From the NCBI GenBank assembly GCA_922989275.2, contig OV277859.1, positions 89,958,198-90,022,197 on the forward strand: a DNA stretch of 64,000 bases, read 5' to 3'. Under the pieces are notes generated by a model. The model saw only the letters and a list, made by a program, of their open reading frames with translations. It had not been told where the DNA came from and did not search any database. Below are positions 51,806 through 62,287 of the stretch, piece after piece. Source of the stretch: Gari tellinella (lineage: Eukaryota > Mollusca > Bivalvia > Cardiida > Psammobiidae). Each line of letters begins with the position of its first letter. The stretch's first letter is position 1. Made by a program: the position numbers and the translations under genes.

Positions 51806-53235
51806 AAGAGGGCCAGAATGGCCCTTGATCGCTCACCTGACCATGGTGACACTAGGATGGGTCACGTGATTTCAGAAAAGAAGATTTGTAAAAGGTGACC
51901 CCCGGGGCGGGGCCAATTTTGACCCCAGGGGCAAAGTTTGAACAACTAAGATAGAGGACCTGTAAACGATGATATATGTGCAAAATATCTAAAATCAGTG
52001 TACTATGGTTTCAGACAAGAAGATTTTTGAAGTTTTCATTGAAAAATCTATATTTAGCTCCGGTGACCCAGATATGCAACAGACCAGAACCAATTCATCC
52101 ATACATGTGAAGGACCTCTAAAGTTACATCATGCCAAATATCAAAGCTCTGGCCATATTGGTTTCTGAGTAAAAGATGTTTGAACTTTTCCCTATATAAC
52201 TCTATGTAAAACGGTGACCTCCGGGCGGGGCCAATTTTGACCCCAGGGACAAAATTTTAACAACTTTGATAGAGGGCCTGTAGAAGATGCTATGTACAAA
52301 ATATCTAAACTCAGTGTACTATGGTTTCAGAAAAGAAGATTTTTGAAGTTTTCATTGAAAAAATCTATTTCTAGCTCCGGTGACCCAGATATGCAACAGA
52401 CCATAACCAATTCAACAATGTGTGTGAAGGACTTCTATAAGTTATACCATGCCAAATATCAAAGCTCTGGTCATATTGGTTCCAGAGAAAAAGATGTTTG
52501 AACATTTCACTATATAACTCTATGTAAAACTGTGATCCCCAGGGCGTGGCCAATTTTGACCCCAGGGACAAAATTTGAACAGTTTTGATAGAGGATCTGT
52601 AGACAATGCTATGTGCAAAATATCTAAGCTCAGTGTACTATGGTTTCAGACAAGAAGATTTTTTAAGTTCTCATGGAAAAAAATCTATTTTTAGCTCCGG
52701 TGACCCAGATATGCAACGGACCGGAACCAATTCAACAATATAAGTCAAATACCTCTAGAAGTAATACCATGCTAAATATCAAAGCTCTGGACAAATTGGT
52801 TTCAGAGAAAAAGATGTTTGAACATTTCACTATATAACTCTATGTAAAACGTTGACCCACAGGGCGGGGCCAATTTTGACCCCAGGGGCAAAATTTGAAC
52901 AACTTTGATAGAGGACCTATAGGTAATGACATGTGCCAAATATCTAGCTCTGGCTCTTGTGGTTTGTGACAAGAAGATTTTTTAAGATTTCCTTATTTTT
53001 CCTTTTTGGTTGCCATAGCAACCAGAGTTCTGCATGGTTTCAAATTCTTTGAACAACTTTGAAAGAGCTTGACCCAAGGAACATTCCTGTGAAGTTTGGT
53101 TGCAATCAGGCAAGTGGTTTTGGAGAAGAAGATGTTTGAAGAAATTGTTGACGCACGACGCACAACGCACGACGCACAACGCACGACGACGGACGCCGGA
53201 CATTGACTGACCGCAAAAGCTCAGGTGAGCTAAAA
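51806..53235 (+). repeat. Family P long repeat, copy 2 (full-looking)
   Basis: Head ACAAGAG followed by the hairpin AGGGCCA-GAA-TGGCCCT and CGCTCACCTGACC. The body has about three and a half units of ~325 bp, with GGGGCCAATTTTGACCCC, GTGTACTATGGTTTCAGA and AGCTCCGGTGACCCAGATAT. Tail: CACGACGCACAACG repeats, GGACGCCGGACATT and AGCTCAGGTGAGCT. Widespread in bivalves by general knowledge; the minus-strand frames in the tail are artefacts. Confidence 0.8.
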
Positions 53236-54062
53236 ACAAGAGCGTGTCCCAGAAACACGAATGCCCCCGATGGTACAGGGAGGGGAATCCAGACTATCAA
53301 ATGTAAACTGTACAAGTTAGAGAGCGGAAACTCAGCTCGTGGAGCGCCATAAAAGGGACATTTAATTTTTGAGGAATTCAAAGGCCATAACTCCAAAGGG
53401 CCTAGCATTAATTGGCACTGCGTGTTATCGAACTTGGTCTCCATTTTATGTCAACAAACATTTTCAGAAAGTTTGGTGAAGATCAGATGAAAAGCAATGT
53501 GTTTGTGAAACACAAATTTATGCCCAAAGCCAGCATCATGTTCAGTAATGTAATGTCAAGGTCAATATCACAAGGTCAATAAAGTTTGTATGGTTGGAAA
53601 TACACATGCAAAATATAAAAGGCCCAGGTGCAAAAATGCAAAAGTTATAGCCAAGGTTAAGGTTTTTGGTTAAAGTTTGATTAAATAGGTCAAAGATCAA
53701 GGTTACATGGTCAAAGACGTTGGTATGGTTGGAAAGGTCTTGACACAAGAAATATACATACAAAATATGAAAGCCATGGGCCTACTGGTGCAAATGTTAT
53801 ACCCATTTAAAAAAAAATACAAATGTACATGTAGGTCAAATGTCAAGGTCATGGTCACAAAGTCAAAAAGGTTTGTATGATTTGAAAGGTATTGATAAAG
53901 GGAAGACACATGCCAAGTATAAAACATTAAAAGGCCCAGGTGCAAAAACGTAAAAGTTATAGCCAAGGTTAAGGTTTTTGGCATGGACGGACGGACAAAA
54001 AGACAAATAGACAGGTCAAAAACTATATGCCCCCGAATCGTAGATTCTGGGGACATATACCG
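53236..54062 (+). repeat. Family Q long repeat
   Basis: Begins in the A-run that ends P: ACAAGAG, then the hairpin CGTGTCCCAGAAACACG and AATGCCCCCGATGG. The body repeats AAGGTCA motifs (GGTCAAGGTCA types) and GGTATGGTTGGAAAGGT. The end, ATGCCCCCGAATC-GTA-GATTCTGGGGACAT, is a strong hairpin preceded by GACGGACGGACAAAAAGACA. Confidence 0.78.
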
Positions 54063-54084
54063 GTAAACATTAGAAATATAAAAC

Positions 54085-54229
54085 AAAAAGTGCAGGCACT
54101 GATCAGAGGGCTTATTAACGAGCCCTCTAATCAGGGTCTTCACTGTTTGTGATTTTTCCATTTATTGTTAAAAGCATCCCTAATAAACTGGAATAGTCCA
54201 TTTAAATGTTCAGGGACTGAATCGGTTAA
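54085..54229. mobile_element. Family B MITE, left end missing
   Basis: GTGCAGGCACTGATCAGAGG, GCTTATTAACGAGC, CCTCTAATCAGGGTCTTCAC, then GGAATAGTCCATTTAAATG and GGTTAA. Confidence 0.72.
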
Positions 54230-54322
54230 AGCTTACATCATCACTTGCCCCTGTATTTAAAGCTTTGTCCTTTTTTCTTCAGAAGTTCTGACACTAAAAT
54301 CAGATAAATTTAATGTAAATCT

Positions 54323-54501
54323 CAAGGCTCCAGATAAGAGGAAGTTAACTGAACAAATTCAATATTTTCTCACTCATTTCAGTACCAATCCTATGGTGTT
54401 ACTTCTCATTAGAACGATTCTAATGAGAAGTAACACCATAGGCTTAATGCAGAAATAAAGATTTTAGTTTTTGAAAAACTATACCCTTATCTGGAACCCT
54501 G
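54323..54501. mobile_element. Family D MITE with clean 6-bp TSD
   Basis: CAAGGCTCCAGATAAGAG to CTTATCTGGAACCCTG; perfect duplication AAATCT (54317-54322 and 54502-54507). The hairpin apex is collapsed to CATTAGAACGATTCTAATG. Confidence 0.9.
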
Positions 54502-54649
54502 AAATCTATTGTAAATTTCAGTCTTTTCAATATGCTGCAATACACTATTACAGATAAACTTGATAAAGTAAACAGGAAAGAGACTTTTTTGCTACAGTAC
54601 ATAGAGTCTTAAAAAATTTAATTTTATAACTGGAGTAAAAAGCTGCTGT

Positions 54650-54900
54650 TTAACCCTTTCCCCCACAGGAGCGCCTTTTAGCGCATTTGATTTATTCCAC
54701 CACTGAAGAAAATAGTTCCAGTTAAAACAGTCATGGACATGTGTCAAAAGAAATATTTTCTATATTCTCATAAATGGTAGCTTAAAGCAGGCTAAAAGTA
54801 AAGCAGAATGTGCCTTAGGCACATTCTGCTTTTCTTTCAACCTGCTTTAAGTAGTCACCTCTCTTCAAAACTAATAAAAGACTATGAGGTTAAGGTTTAA
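54650..54900 (+). mobile_element. Family A MITE
   Basis: TTAACCCTTTCCCCCACAGG to TGAGGTTAAGGTTTAA; hairpin AAAGCAGGCTAAAAGTAAAG, apex TGTGCC-TTA-GGCACA. Confidence 0.9.
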
Positions 54901-56230
54901 CTGCTCTGTATCACTACTGTCTATCAACTATCAATTCAGCAATAGCTGTTTTGTAACAATTTGATATTGCTTTCCACCCAATACGTAAGACAGATTCCTT
55001 GGATATTTTTACTGCCATTTTATTGATCCCAAGCCCTTGGAAATGAAGTCATAAAATTCAAGACAAGACCTTGATACTATTTGGTCACAATAAAAAATAT
55101 CTTTTTTCTGGAAACGGAGTAAAATAGAGCTGTATCAGATTAAGAAAATTTCTGAATAATTTTGCATTGCAAATTCATGCAGACAATCAAAAATCAAAAG
55201 CTAAGGTCAAGGTCACAGGCGTCAGAGTTTTCAAATGGATGGAAAGGTATGTGTGCTACAAGTAAGAAAGCTGTAGGTCAAAGTGTATAGTTGGGAACAC
55301 TTTTCAAAACTTAAACACATATTTCTCAACATATGTGATTTATTTTTGTACCTTTTTTTCTTAAAGATAAAAAATAATATTTTCAGATAGAATTTACTTT
55401 GCCGGTCCCCACGCTCTTCCTTATCAACAGGTTGCCATGCAAGAGTAAACACGCCTGCATTTTGTCTTTCATTTCGAGGTGACCATGGGGGGTTTCAGGG
55501 GCGCTAGCCCCTGATTATTCTGCTGAAAAAGGTATGCAGAGTCCCATTTTGAGGTCAAAACCCTTTTATTTTCCAAGATAGCCTATTTCTCACGGGGTTC
55601 TATATGAACAGTAAAATGTCATTATTTCCCGGAATAAAGTAAAGGCGTTCCATATTTTCTTCAAAGTTTCTCTATACACCTCTTTTTTCAGATGACAGCA
55701 GTTAGTTTACAAAAGGCGCGATGACGTAAGCAGGTGGCACATCCGGGATCATCCCTTATCTTATCAAACATTTTTGTTATAGGACCAGGAATATGTAGGA
55801 ACTGAGGATAATATGCATTCCAATCCAAGTTTGGTTGGTCTACCATTTGTACTTTTTCAGAACAGACCTTAACACAATTTAAACACAATTGTGACTGCAC
55901 TGTCCCCACAGGCAGAAAAGTAATGCATCTGTCCCACCCATCATGTCATTGGTCATAGGATTGCTAAAAACCAATTGATAACGGCTTATGGGGGAAATAA
56001 ATGGATTTTTTTAAAAATTTCTTTCCTCCTCTTTTTTTTCACCTAAAAAAATGTAGAATGTAGATCCGAGTAAGCTTTTTTGTACATGCATCTTTTCAAA
56101 TCATAATTTGAATATAAACAACATGGTTGTACATGTATTGATAAATAGAAAATGATAAATGCTAAATTATTACATGACGTTTGCCTTATTGGAATTTGAT
56201 CAATATAATTATTATGAGCCGCAAAGGTTA
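54901..56230. other. Mostly unassigned
   Basis: A Q-like patch (55200-55260, AAGGTCAAGGTCACAGGCGT and GGATGGAAAGGTATG) and GGGGCGCTAGCCCC (55498) are the only repeat signals. A minus-strand frame at 55909-55688 is listed separately. Confidence 0.45.
55688..55909 (-). CDS. Unrecognised 73-codon open frame
   Basis: Cys-rich small frame with CLNCVKVC near the start and CATCLRHRAFC near the end (C-x2-C-x4-C and C-x2-C-x5-C spacing). It has no family I recognise, no visible promoter or splice context, and sits in an otherwise non-coding stretch. It may be a relic exon or chance. Confidence 0.15.
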   Translation of the reverse strand: MGTVQSQLCLNCVKVCSEKVQMVDQPNLDWNAYYPQFLHIPGPITKMFDKIRDDPGCATCLRHRAFCKLTAVI

Positions 56231-56744
56231 CTGGACGTTTCGCTACCCTGTTGTGTTCGCGCCTGTCAGTTTGCTACCTAGCGAGTTTTTACCCTGGACG
56301 TTTCGCCACCCGTACATTTTCGCTACCCCCAATATATATTGATCGGTTTATTTACCCTATATGAAAGATATTTTCCTATACTTTTATACTATATATGAAA
56401 TAAATTATGAATTTAAAGAAGTGTACTATTCAAATGTAAACTTTTTATATAAATATTATATATATATTGAAAGATAGATTGCAGTCGATGACTTCTTTGT
56501 TACATTCCCTATCCTACTTTATTTTATTCATGCCATTACTTTTCTTTGTGTGATGCAGATCAGGCAGAAAATCCATTCAGTAAATCATTCAGTTGGAACA
56601 AAATATCTAATTATTTCTCTCATGGTTATGTTGGACCCATATTATTATATAATTAACTCTTCTACTTATGTCTGTTAGTTGAGATCCTGATCAATAAATA
56701 AACCTCGTTTGCTCCGTAAATTGGGATCCAAACTTTAAACTATG

Positions 56745-57503
56745 CAGTGTTGCACCTAGGATTTCAAAAGTAAGGGGGATTTCCCCCCCTCGTCTGAAAA
56801 AATTGGGGGGAATTGTAAAAAAGAGGGGCGATCTAAATAAAAAAACTGAAAATAAGGTTAAAGTAACCTTTATTCACCTAAAACTAGTCTACATGACCAT
56901 GTATTCACTACTGTATTGTATTTCACCCTCGGTCGGGAATTCCATAGATCCACGCTCGAGTTCCCCGGCATTACTTTTATTATTATATGATCTATTTTGT
57001 CTGTTTGCGTAATTTCGGGGGAAGATGTACCTGGGTTCGAAGTTGAAGTGCCCAAAGCAGTAAAATATTCACTAATTTTGCCTTTTTGACATCTTGATAT
57101 GTCGTGTAACTTACAAAGTTTAACTTTCTATGACAGCGCTATAAATAACAGAGTTATAAATAGCGATAGGGTTTTGATTAAAACAATGGCATAGCTTGCG
57201 CCTGCCTTTGATAATGCGGGTGTTAAGTTAACGCTACTTCAGTAAACCCGCATCGAGCCCGTCATTTTAGTCGTGACTGGAGACAACGGCCGCGTTTTAT
57301 ACTAAGCGGAAATGGTTACCCGGTCGAAGCTAAAAGCGGTGCTACAGCCGATTTCAAAGTTGAAAACAGCTAGGCGAAAACGAATTTTTCTCATGAGTTT
57401 AATGCGCGATTAATGATTTAATCGCCCCTTGCCTTTGTCAAAATGCGCGAATGCTCAAGAAATGGGGGGAATTGCGCAATCGCGCGTCCTGGGTGCAACA
57501 CTG
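56745..57503. mobile_element. 759-bp element nested in T (6-bp TSD)
   Basis: CAGTGTTGCACCTAGGA and TCCTGGGTGCAACACTG, flanked by the perfect duplication ACTATG (56739-56744 and 57504-57509). Subterminal GATTTCCCCCCC/GGGGGGAATTG and GCGCAATCGCGCG. No transposase seen. Confidence 0.85.
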
Positions 57504-57519
57504 ACTATGACATCTTCAA

Positions 57520-58125
57520 ATTTGAAATAACATCTGTCCATTAGGTTGGATACAGATTATAAATATTGAAAATCACTTATATGGCGATCAATTGCTTTGG
57601 ATCCAGATTAATATATATGAAAAAATATGATGTGGATATGGACAGAGATCGAGCTATCATAAATCATTGATATGGACGAATCATCAGCACAATTAATGAT
57701 TCGTCAAAAAAAAATCTTTCTGTCCGTTAGTTTAGACCAAGATTATTAAACTTCCCTTATGTACAGGCGTTTGGTTTGGATCCAGATCAATAAATTAAGT
57801 ATCTCTAATGATGACACATGTGCTAATAATTTGTCAGAATTTGATTTTATTCATATCAGTTAGTGTGGAACTAGCTAAGTAAATAAAACCTCTTCAAATT
57901 TCCATATATTAGTTTGGACCAAGATCAGTAAATAAAAGTATATTCAATTGGTTTGGATCCAGACTAATAAATAAAAGATCTCTTATGCGGCGGACGCATC
58001 TCGTCTCCGCAAAAAATTAGTCAATTCTTGATTTTTAAATTTGTCCATTACTGTGGATCCAGATTAGTAAATAAAAACACCTCTTCCCCTTCCGTACATA
58101 AGTTTGGATCCAGATCAGTAAATTA
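57520..58125. repeat. Degenerate tandem array in T
   Basis: Roughly ten irregular units of 50-70 bp marked by GTTTGGATCCAGATCAATAA and AATAAAA; one further unit lies left of the nested element at 56676. Confidence 0.7.
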
Positions 58126-58303
58126 AAAGTCCATTATATGGACAATAATTATTGGTGCCTACAAATTAGTAAGAAAGGGCCAAAGGGATGTGAAAAATAA
58201 ATCAGGGTAGCGAAAATAACTGGGTAGTGAAACTAACTGGGTAGCGAAAGCTACAAGGTGGCGAACACGCTAGGGTGGCGAAAATCCAGGTAGCGAAACG
58301 TCC

Positions 58304-58640
58304 TGAAATCGCCGCATATATGCTATCCGAAACTGCATACTATCCGAAAGTATGCTACTTAATGTAAATAAATATTAACATAGTACATTTTTGGACTGCA
58401 TAGATTAATGCATATATCTGATACGCCATTTCAATAAATTATCTTGCAAGCTAGCATTTGCTTTCAATTAATGCAAAATTAATGTATGCATTGCCCAAAA
58501 AGCATTAAAGAACTCGAAACAACTTACTTTTTTCTTCAAACCGGAAGTCCAACAGAGCTTTCCAGGAAACTATTTGTCGGGAATATAAATAATACTCTCG
58601 GTGTCTGTTTTTAAAATCTCAGCTTCCAAGTAAAATTATA
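58304..58640. other. No recognised feature
   Basis: AT-rich spacer before the simple repeat. Confidence 0.4.
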
Positions 58641-59286
58641 ACAGAATATCGCTCTCTCTCTCTCTTTCTGTCTGTCTGATTGTCTGTCTCTCTTTCTTAA
58701 TCTCTGTCTGTCCGTCTGTTTGTATCTGTATCTTTGTCTCTCTCTATATGAAATTAGAATGTCTGTCTGTCTGTCTGTCTATCTCTGTTTCTGTCTGTCT
58801 GTCTTTGTCTCTCTCTCGGTCTATTATGTATCTCTATGTCTCTCTGTATGTCTGTCTGTCTCTCTCTTTCTCTCTTTATGTATCTCCCTTTCTGTCCGTC
58901 TATACATCTGTCTCTCTGTATGTCTCTGTCTCTGTATGTATGTCTGTATGTCTGTCTGCCTCTCAGTCTCTCTCTCTCTGTCTTTCTGTATGCCTCTCTG
59001 TCTCTCTCTCTCTCTCTCTCTATGTATCTTTATACTAAAAAAGGTCCACAAATGTAGAACTAAAAATCTGGCAGTATCTATATATATGTCTTTCTGTCTC
59101 TCTGTCTCTTTCTCTCTCTCTCTCTCTCTCTATCTATCTGTCTCTCTCTGTCCCTCTCTCTTTCTCTCTCTATCTATCTATGTCTCTCCCTTTGTCTATG
59201 TCTGTATGCCTGTATGTCTCTCTGTGTGTGTGTCTCTCTCTCCGTCTGTCCCTGTCTTTCTCTGTCTCTGTCTCTGTCTGTCTATA

Positions 59287-59345
<59 letters not shown>

Positions 59346-59390
59346 CCCACTCTCGATCTCTCTTTCTTTCTGTCTGTCGGTGTATGAATG
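58641..59390. repeat. (TCTG)n / (TC)n simple-repeat tract
   Basis: Pyrimidine-rich plus strand: mixed TCTG, TCTA and TC runs, interrupted at 59033-59090 by non-repeat sequence. All frames in both directions stay open because of composition; they are not genes. Confidence 0.93.
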
Positions 59391-59601
59391 TCCAACCCTT
59401 GGTCATATTTTAACAAGGTCAAAGTTTCATGTAACACCGGGAGTGATGGATAACCCAACGAACCTTAGTAATGCGTATACGAGCCTTTACAAACAGCATA
59501 ACCTGTCCTATGTGTCCTACACTTGTCCTATGTACATGATGACAGAGAGGTACAGATTGAGAAAGAGAGAGAGCCAGACAGCCAGTCAGACTCTTAATGT
59601 T

Positions 59602-59760
59602 TAAAACAGACCCGGGTCGATTCTTGACATTAAAGGAATACCCTGTGTCTATTCTAAATGCTTGAAAATGACACAGGGGTCGAAATTCAACGTTAAAAGT
59701 AGTTACTGTTAAAAACAGACCATGGGGTCGATTTTAACGTAAGGGCGACTTTTCCTGTAA
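59602..59760. repeat. Short dispersed direct repeats
   Basis: AAAACAGACCCGGGTCGATT (59603) and AAAACAGACCATGGGGTCGA (59713) with CAGGGGTCGAAATTCAACG between; irregular units of about 50-60 bp. Confidence 0.5.
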
Positions 59761-59817
59761 CACCAGAAAACCACACGCTTAGAAATTTCTGTTTACAGTT
59801 ATCTGTCGAACCCAGGA

Positions 59818-60011
59818 TTAAGGTTGAAGATTCTTAATGAGATCTGACCAATTTCGGTACTCTACGTGCAGCGATCGATCATTCTCAACTGTCGATCATG
59901 CTTAGCATGGTTCGGAACGAATCGTCAGCAGACAAGAATAGCCGATCACTCTCCGTAGATTTCCGATATTGACAGACGATGGTTCGATCTCATTAGGGTC
60001 CTCAACCTTAA
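59818..60011. mobile_element. Family K MITE, copy 2 (TTAA)
   Basis: TTAAGGTTGAAGATTCTTAA to TTAGGGTCCTCAACCTTAA, with AATGAGATCTGACC and GGTTCGATCTCATT as at copy 1. The middle differs and pairs as CATGCTTAGCATG. Confidence 0.83.
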
Positions 60012-60044
60012 AGCATTTTGATCGAAATAATTATAACTTTACCC

Positions 60045-60340
60045 TTTCAAAGCCAAATATATAACCGTCTGATGTGTCGTTATGAGACCAATATTGTCAA
60101 TTTGCCTGCAAATCAATGCTACCTTTATAACTTTTTTTAGTGTTTTGACTGAAGAAATATTAGTATAAATACAAGTGGCAAAAACTTTGGATTCTGACCG
60201 CGCCGTCTGATTTGGATCAAAGCTGTGTATGCAATTTGACTATGGTTGCCTACGGCGGTGAAAAACGACAATGTCAAACCGTGTTGATCGTGTTCAGACG
60301 AGATCGTGTCCATCGACGTCTGATCTGGATCAAAACTGGA
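60045..60340. mobile_element. Decayed C'-type elements (two)
   Basis: TACCCTTTCAAAGCC, AAAACTTTGGATTCTGACC, GCGCCGTCTGATTTGGATC; then a second arm pair, CAGACGAGATCGTGTCC and GACGTCTGATCTGGATC. Confidence 0.45.
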
Positions 60341-60377
60341 CCAAATCGTACTTGTTGTTTGGCGGTGTAGCAGCTGC

Positions 60378-60629
60378 TTAACCCTTTACTCCACAGAAGC
60401 GCATTTAAGCACATATATGCCTCCACTGAAGAAAATAGTTCCAATTTATACAGTCAAAATATGTATTATAAGAAATAGTTTCTATATTCTAGCATTTGGA
60501 AACTTAACGTAGGCTGAAAGTAAAGCAGAATGCGCCTTAAGGCGCATTCTGCTTTACTTTCAATCTACTTTAAGTACTCATCTACCGGTATCTCCAAAAC
60601 TAGAATCAGACTATGGAGTAAAGGGTTAA
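60378..60629 (+). mobile_element. Family A MITE
   Basis: TTAACCCTTTACTCCACAGA to GGAGTAAAGGGTTAA; hairpin GTAGGCTGAAAGTAAAGC, apex TGCGCC-TTAA-GGCGCA. Confidence 0.9.
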
Positions 60630-61310
60630 CTCAGTGAAGCTGTAGCATGTTATGGCTGCGAGCTTGGGCCAAAATTGTTGGGCACTGTTGATAAAGTATG
60701 AAAGAAAATATTGCATAAAAATAAATTCAGAATTTTTTTGCAGACGAAATTTTTCGTAGGCAGCAATAATGGATGTGTATGCAAAATATGAAAACTAGTA
60801 GCCAATTTGTAAATTATGTCAGGAACGCGTTTAGTAACCCCCGAGTCGGACAAGTTTTAACCCCAGCGCTATGCCTTTGACAAATAAAAACTTGAGGTGG
60901 TCAGGGGCCAATAATGGTCCCGACCAGAGCGACGATTTGAATATGCTTTTGCGCATTCTGGTTAAATCTATGTTAAACTAGTGAGTCCCATGGGAGGGGC
61001 CAATTTTGACCCCGCGGAATATGAAATGCATGTAACATTGTTTGCTAGTGTTTTACTTCATGGGTGGTACTATACGCTCGTATATTTTGCAGTGTCACAC
61101 TAGTAATTTCATGAAATATATAACTGAAATGATACGTCGTTTCACCGATGTTTTTTTCAGGCGTTTCATGAAATAACTAAAAGAACCCCCAGCCATATCA
61201 CAAAATGCCTGAATCGACATTTTATATATTACATTGTATTGATTGGTATAAAAAACAACAACTGCGACTTGGTTAAACAATTTTTTATTCATAATTATGG
61301 TTAATCATGT
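60630..61310. other. No recognised feature except a P-like phrase
   Basis: GGGGCCAATTTTGACCCCGC (60996) repeats a family P body phrase; the rest is AT-rich. Confidence 0.4.
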
Positions 61311-61474
61311 TTAACAAATAATTCCATAGTATGTTTCTAAAATCCGGTTTACAGTAAAACAGAATGCACCAACATATACATTCTGCTTTACTTTAAACCT
61401 ATCTTAAGCTGCAATCAACTAGGATATAGGCAATTTTTCATTGCTTATTCATAATTATATATTACCATATCTAA
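61311..61474 (-). mobile_element. Family A variant, copy 1
   Basis: TTAACAAATAATTCCATAGT, TTTACAGTAAAACAGAATGC / CATTCTGCTTTACTTTAAAC, CTAGGATATAGGCAATTTTT. This right border is a different, shorter A subfamily. Confidence 0.65.
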
Positions 61475-61640
61475 CCCATTTCTCCGTAGCCTGTTTCTAG
61501 GTTGGACCACAGTACTTTTAAACCACTCTTAAAGTGCATTCTGCTTTACTTTAAGCTTTCTTTAAACAATCATCTGTTAGGATATAAACTATTACATTGT
61601 TAAATCAAAATCTATTAATAATCATCGCATATAATTTTAA
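61471..61640 (-). mobile_element. Family A variant, copy 2
   Basis: CTAACCCATTTCTCCGTAGC, GTGCATTCTGCTTTACTTTA, GTTAGGATATAAAC; the left hairpin arm is lost. Confidence 0.6.
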
Positions 61641-61686
61641 CCCATTGCACCATGGCCTGTTTCTAGGTTTGAGCACAGGATTCCAT

Positions 61687-61915
61687 TCAACCCATTTGTG
61701 CCCAGTGGATTCTTCCATGTTTATATATTGGATTAGTCCATTTTTTATCAATGGGATGCCTGGTCAAATTTTTTATTTTCATTTTGTTTTATATTGAAAT
61801 TCCTATCAGCAAAAAGTGTACACTCTGACCAGACGCCGCATAATGCGGCGTCTGATCAGAGTCTACATGGTTTGTATATGTCCCATACATGGGATCGTGG
61901 GCACAAATGGGTCAA
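61687..61915. mobile_element. Family N MITE, copy 1 (TCAA ends)
   Basis: TCAACCCATTTGTGCCCA to TGGGCACAAATGGGTCAA; hairpin GATCAGAGTC-type with CAGACGCCGCATAATGCGGC and complement. Both terminal TTAAs are TCAA here. Confidence 0.8.
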
Positions 61916-61977
61916 AGCAAAGTAAAAGAATGCGCATTGTGCGTTACTTTAAGCATTCTATAAGCGACCATCTGTTA

Positions 61978-62223
61978 CAGTGGAGAATGTGTTATTCTTT
62001 CCCAATAAACGCGTTTACGCTAAAACTATTATTTGCAGTGCAAACAGTTTAGAGCCAGATCAGACGCCGGGTAACCCGGCGTCTGATCAGGCTCCAAACT
62101 GTTTGCCACCAAGATAAACATGAAATATCAGAATTGTCCAAAAGTTGTTCTTTTCTACGTTTTAGTGCTTTGCGTTTGCGTACGTTTGCGTTTAAACGGG
62201 AAAGAATAACAGATTCTCCACTG
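61978..62223. mobile_element. Family J MITE, copy 3 (TA target)
   Basis: CAGTGGAGAATGTGTTATTC to AACAGATTCTCCACTG, flanked by TA (61976-61977 and 62224-62225). The TA came from CTGTTAGGATATA of the host. C-type hairpin CAAACAGTTTAGAGCC, CAGACGCCGGG-TAA-CCCGGCGTC, GGCTCCAAACTGTTTG. Confidence 0.88.
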
Positions 62224-62287
62224 TAGGATATAAAAAATATTATATTATTTATTCATCATCTATTCATAACCATATAGTTAATCATGT

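Larger units (their letters stand above)
56231..58303. mobile_element. Family T element, 2.07 kb, subterminal motif arrays
   Basis: Ends GGACGTTTCGCTACC and GGTAGCGAAACGTCC. Left subterminal motifs: CGTTTCGCTACCC, GTTTGCTACC, CGTTTCGCCACCC, TTTCGCTACCCCC. Right: GGGTAGCGAAAA, GGGTAGTGAAAC, GGGTAGCGAAAG, GGTGGCGAAC, GGGTGGCGAAAA, GGTAGCGAAAC, all inverted relative to the left set. Such arrays look like transposase-binding sites. No transposase frame; no clear target duplication. Confidence 0.75.

Noticed and set aside
51806..53235. Helitron interpretation of family P
   Set aside because: There is a hairpin near the 3' end, but the expected CTRR terminus and TC start are not seen, and subterminal inverted similarity exists, which Helitrons lack.
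53703..54161. 152-codon minus-strand frame with hydrophobic stretches
   Set aside because: Lies wholly inside family Q and a B hairpin; the apparent membrane segments come from AAGGTCA-rich repeat sequence.
58720..59604. 294-codon open frame rich in Ser, Leu, Cys and Val
   Set aside because: Produced by TCTG/TC simple repeats, open in several frames on both strands; no real protein signal.
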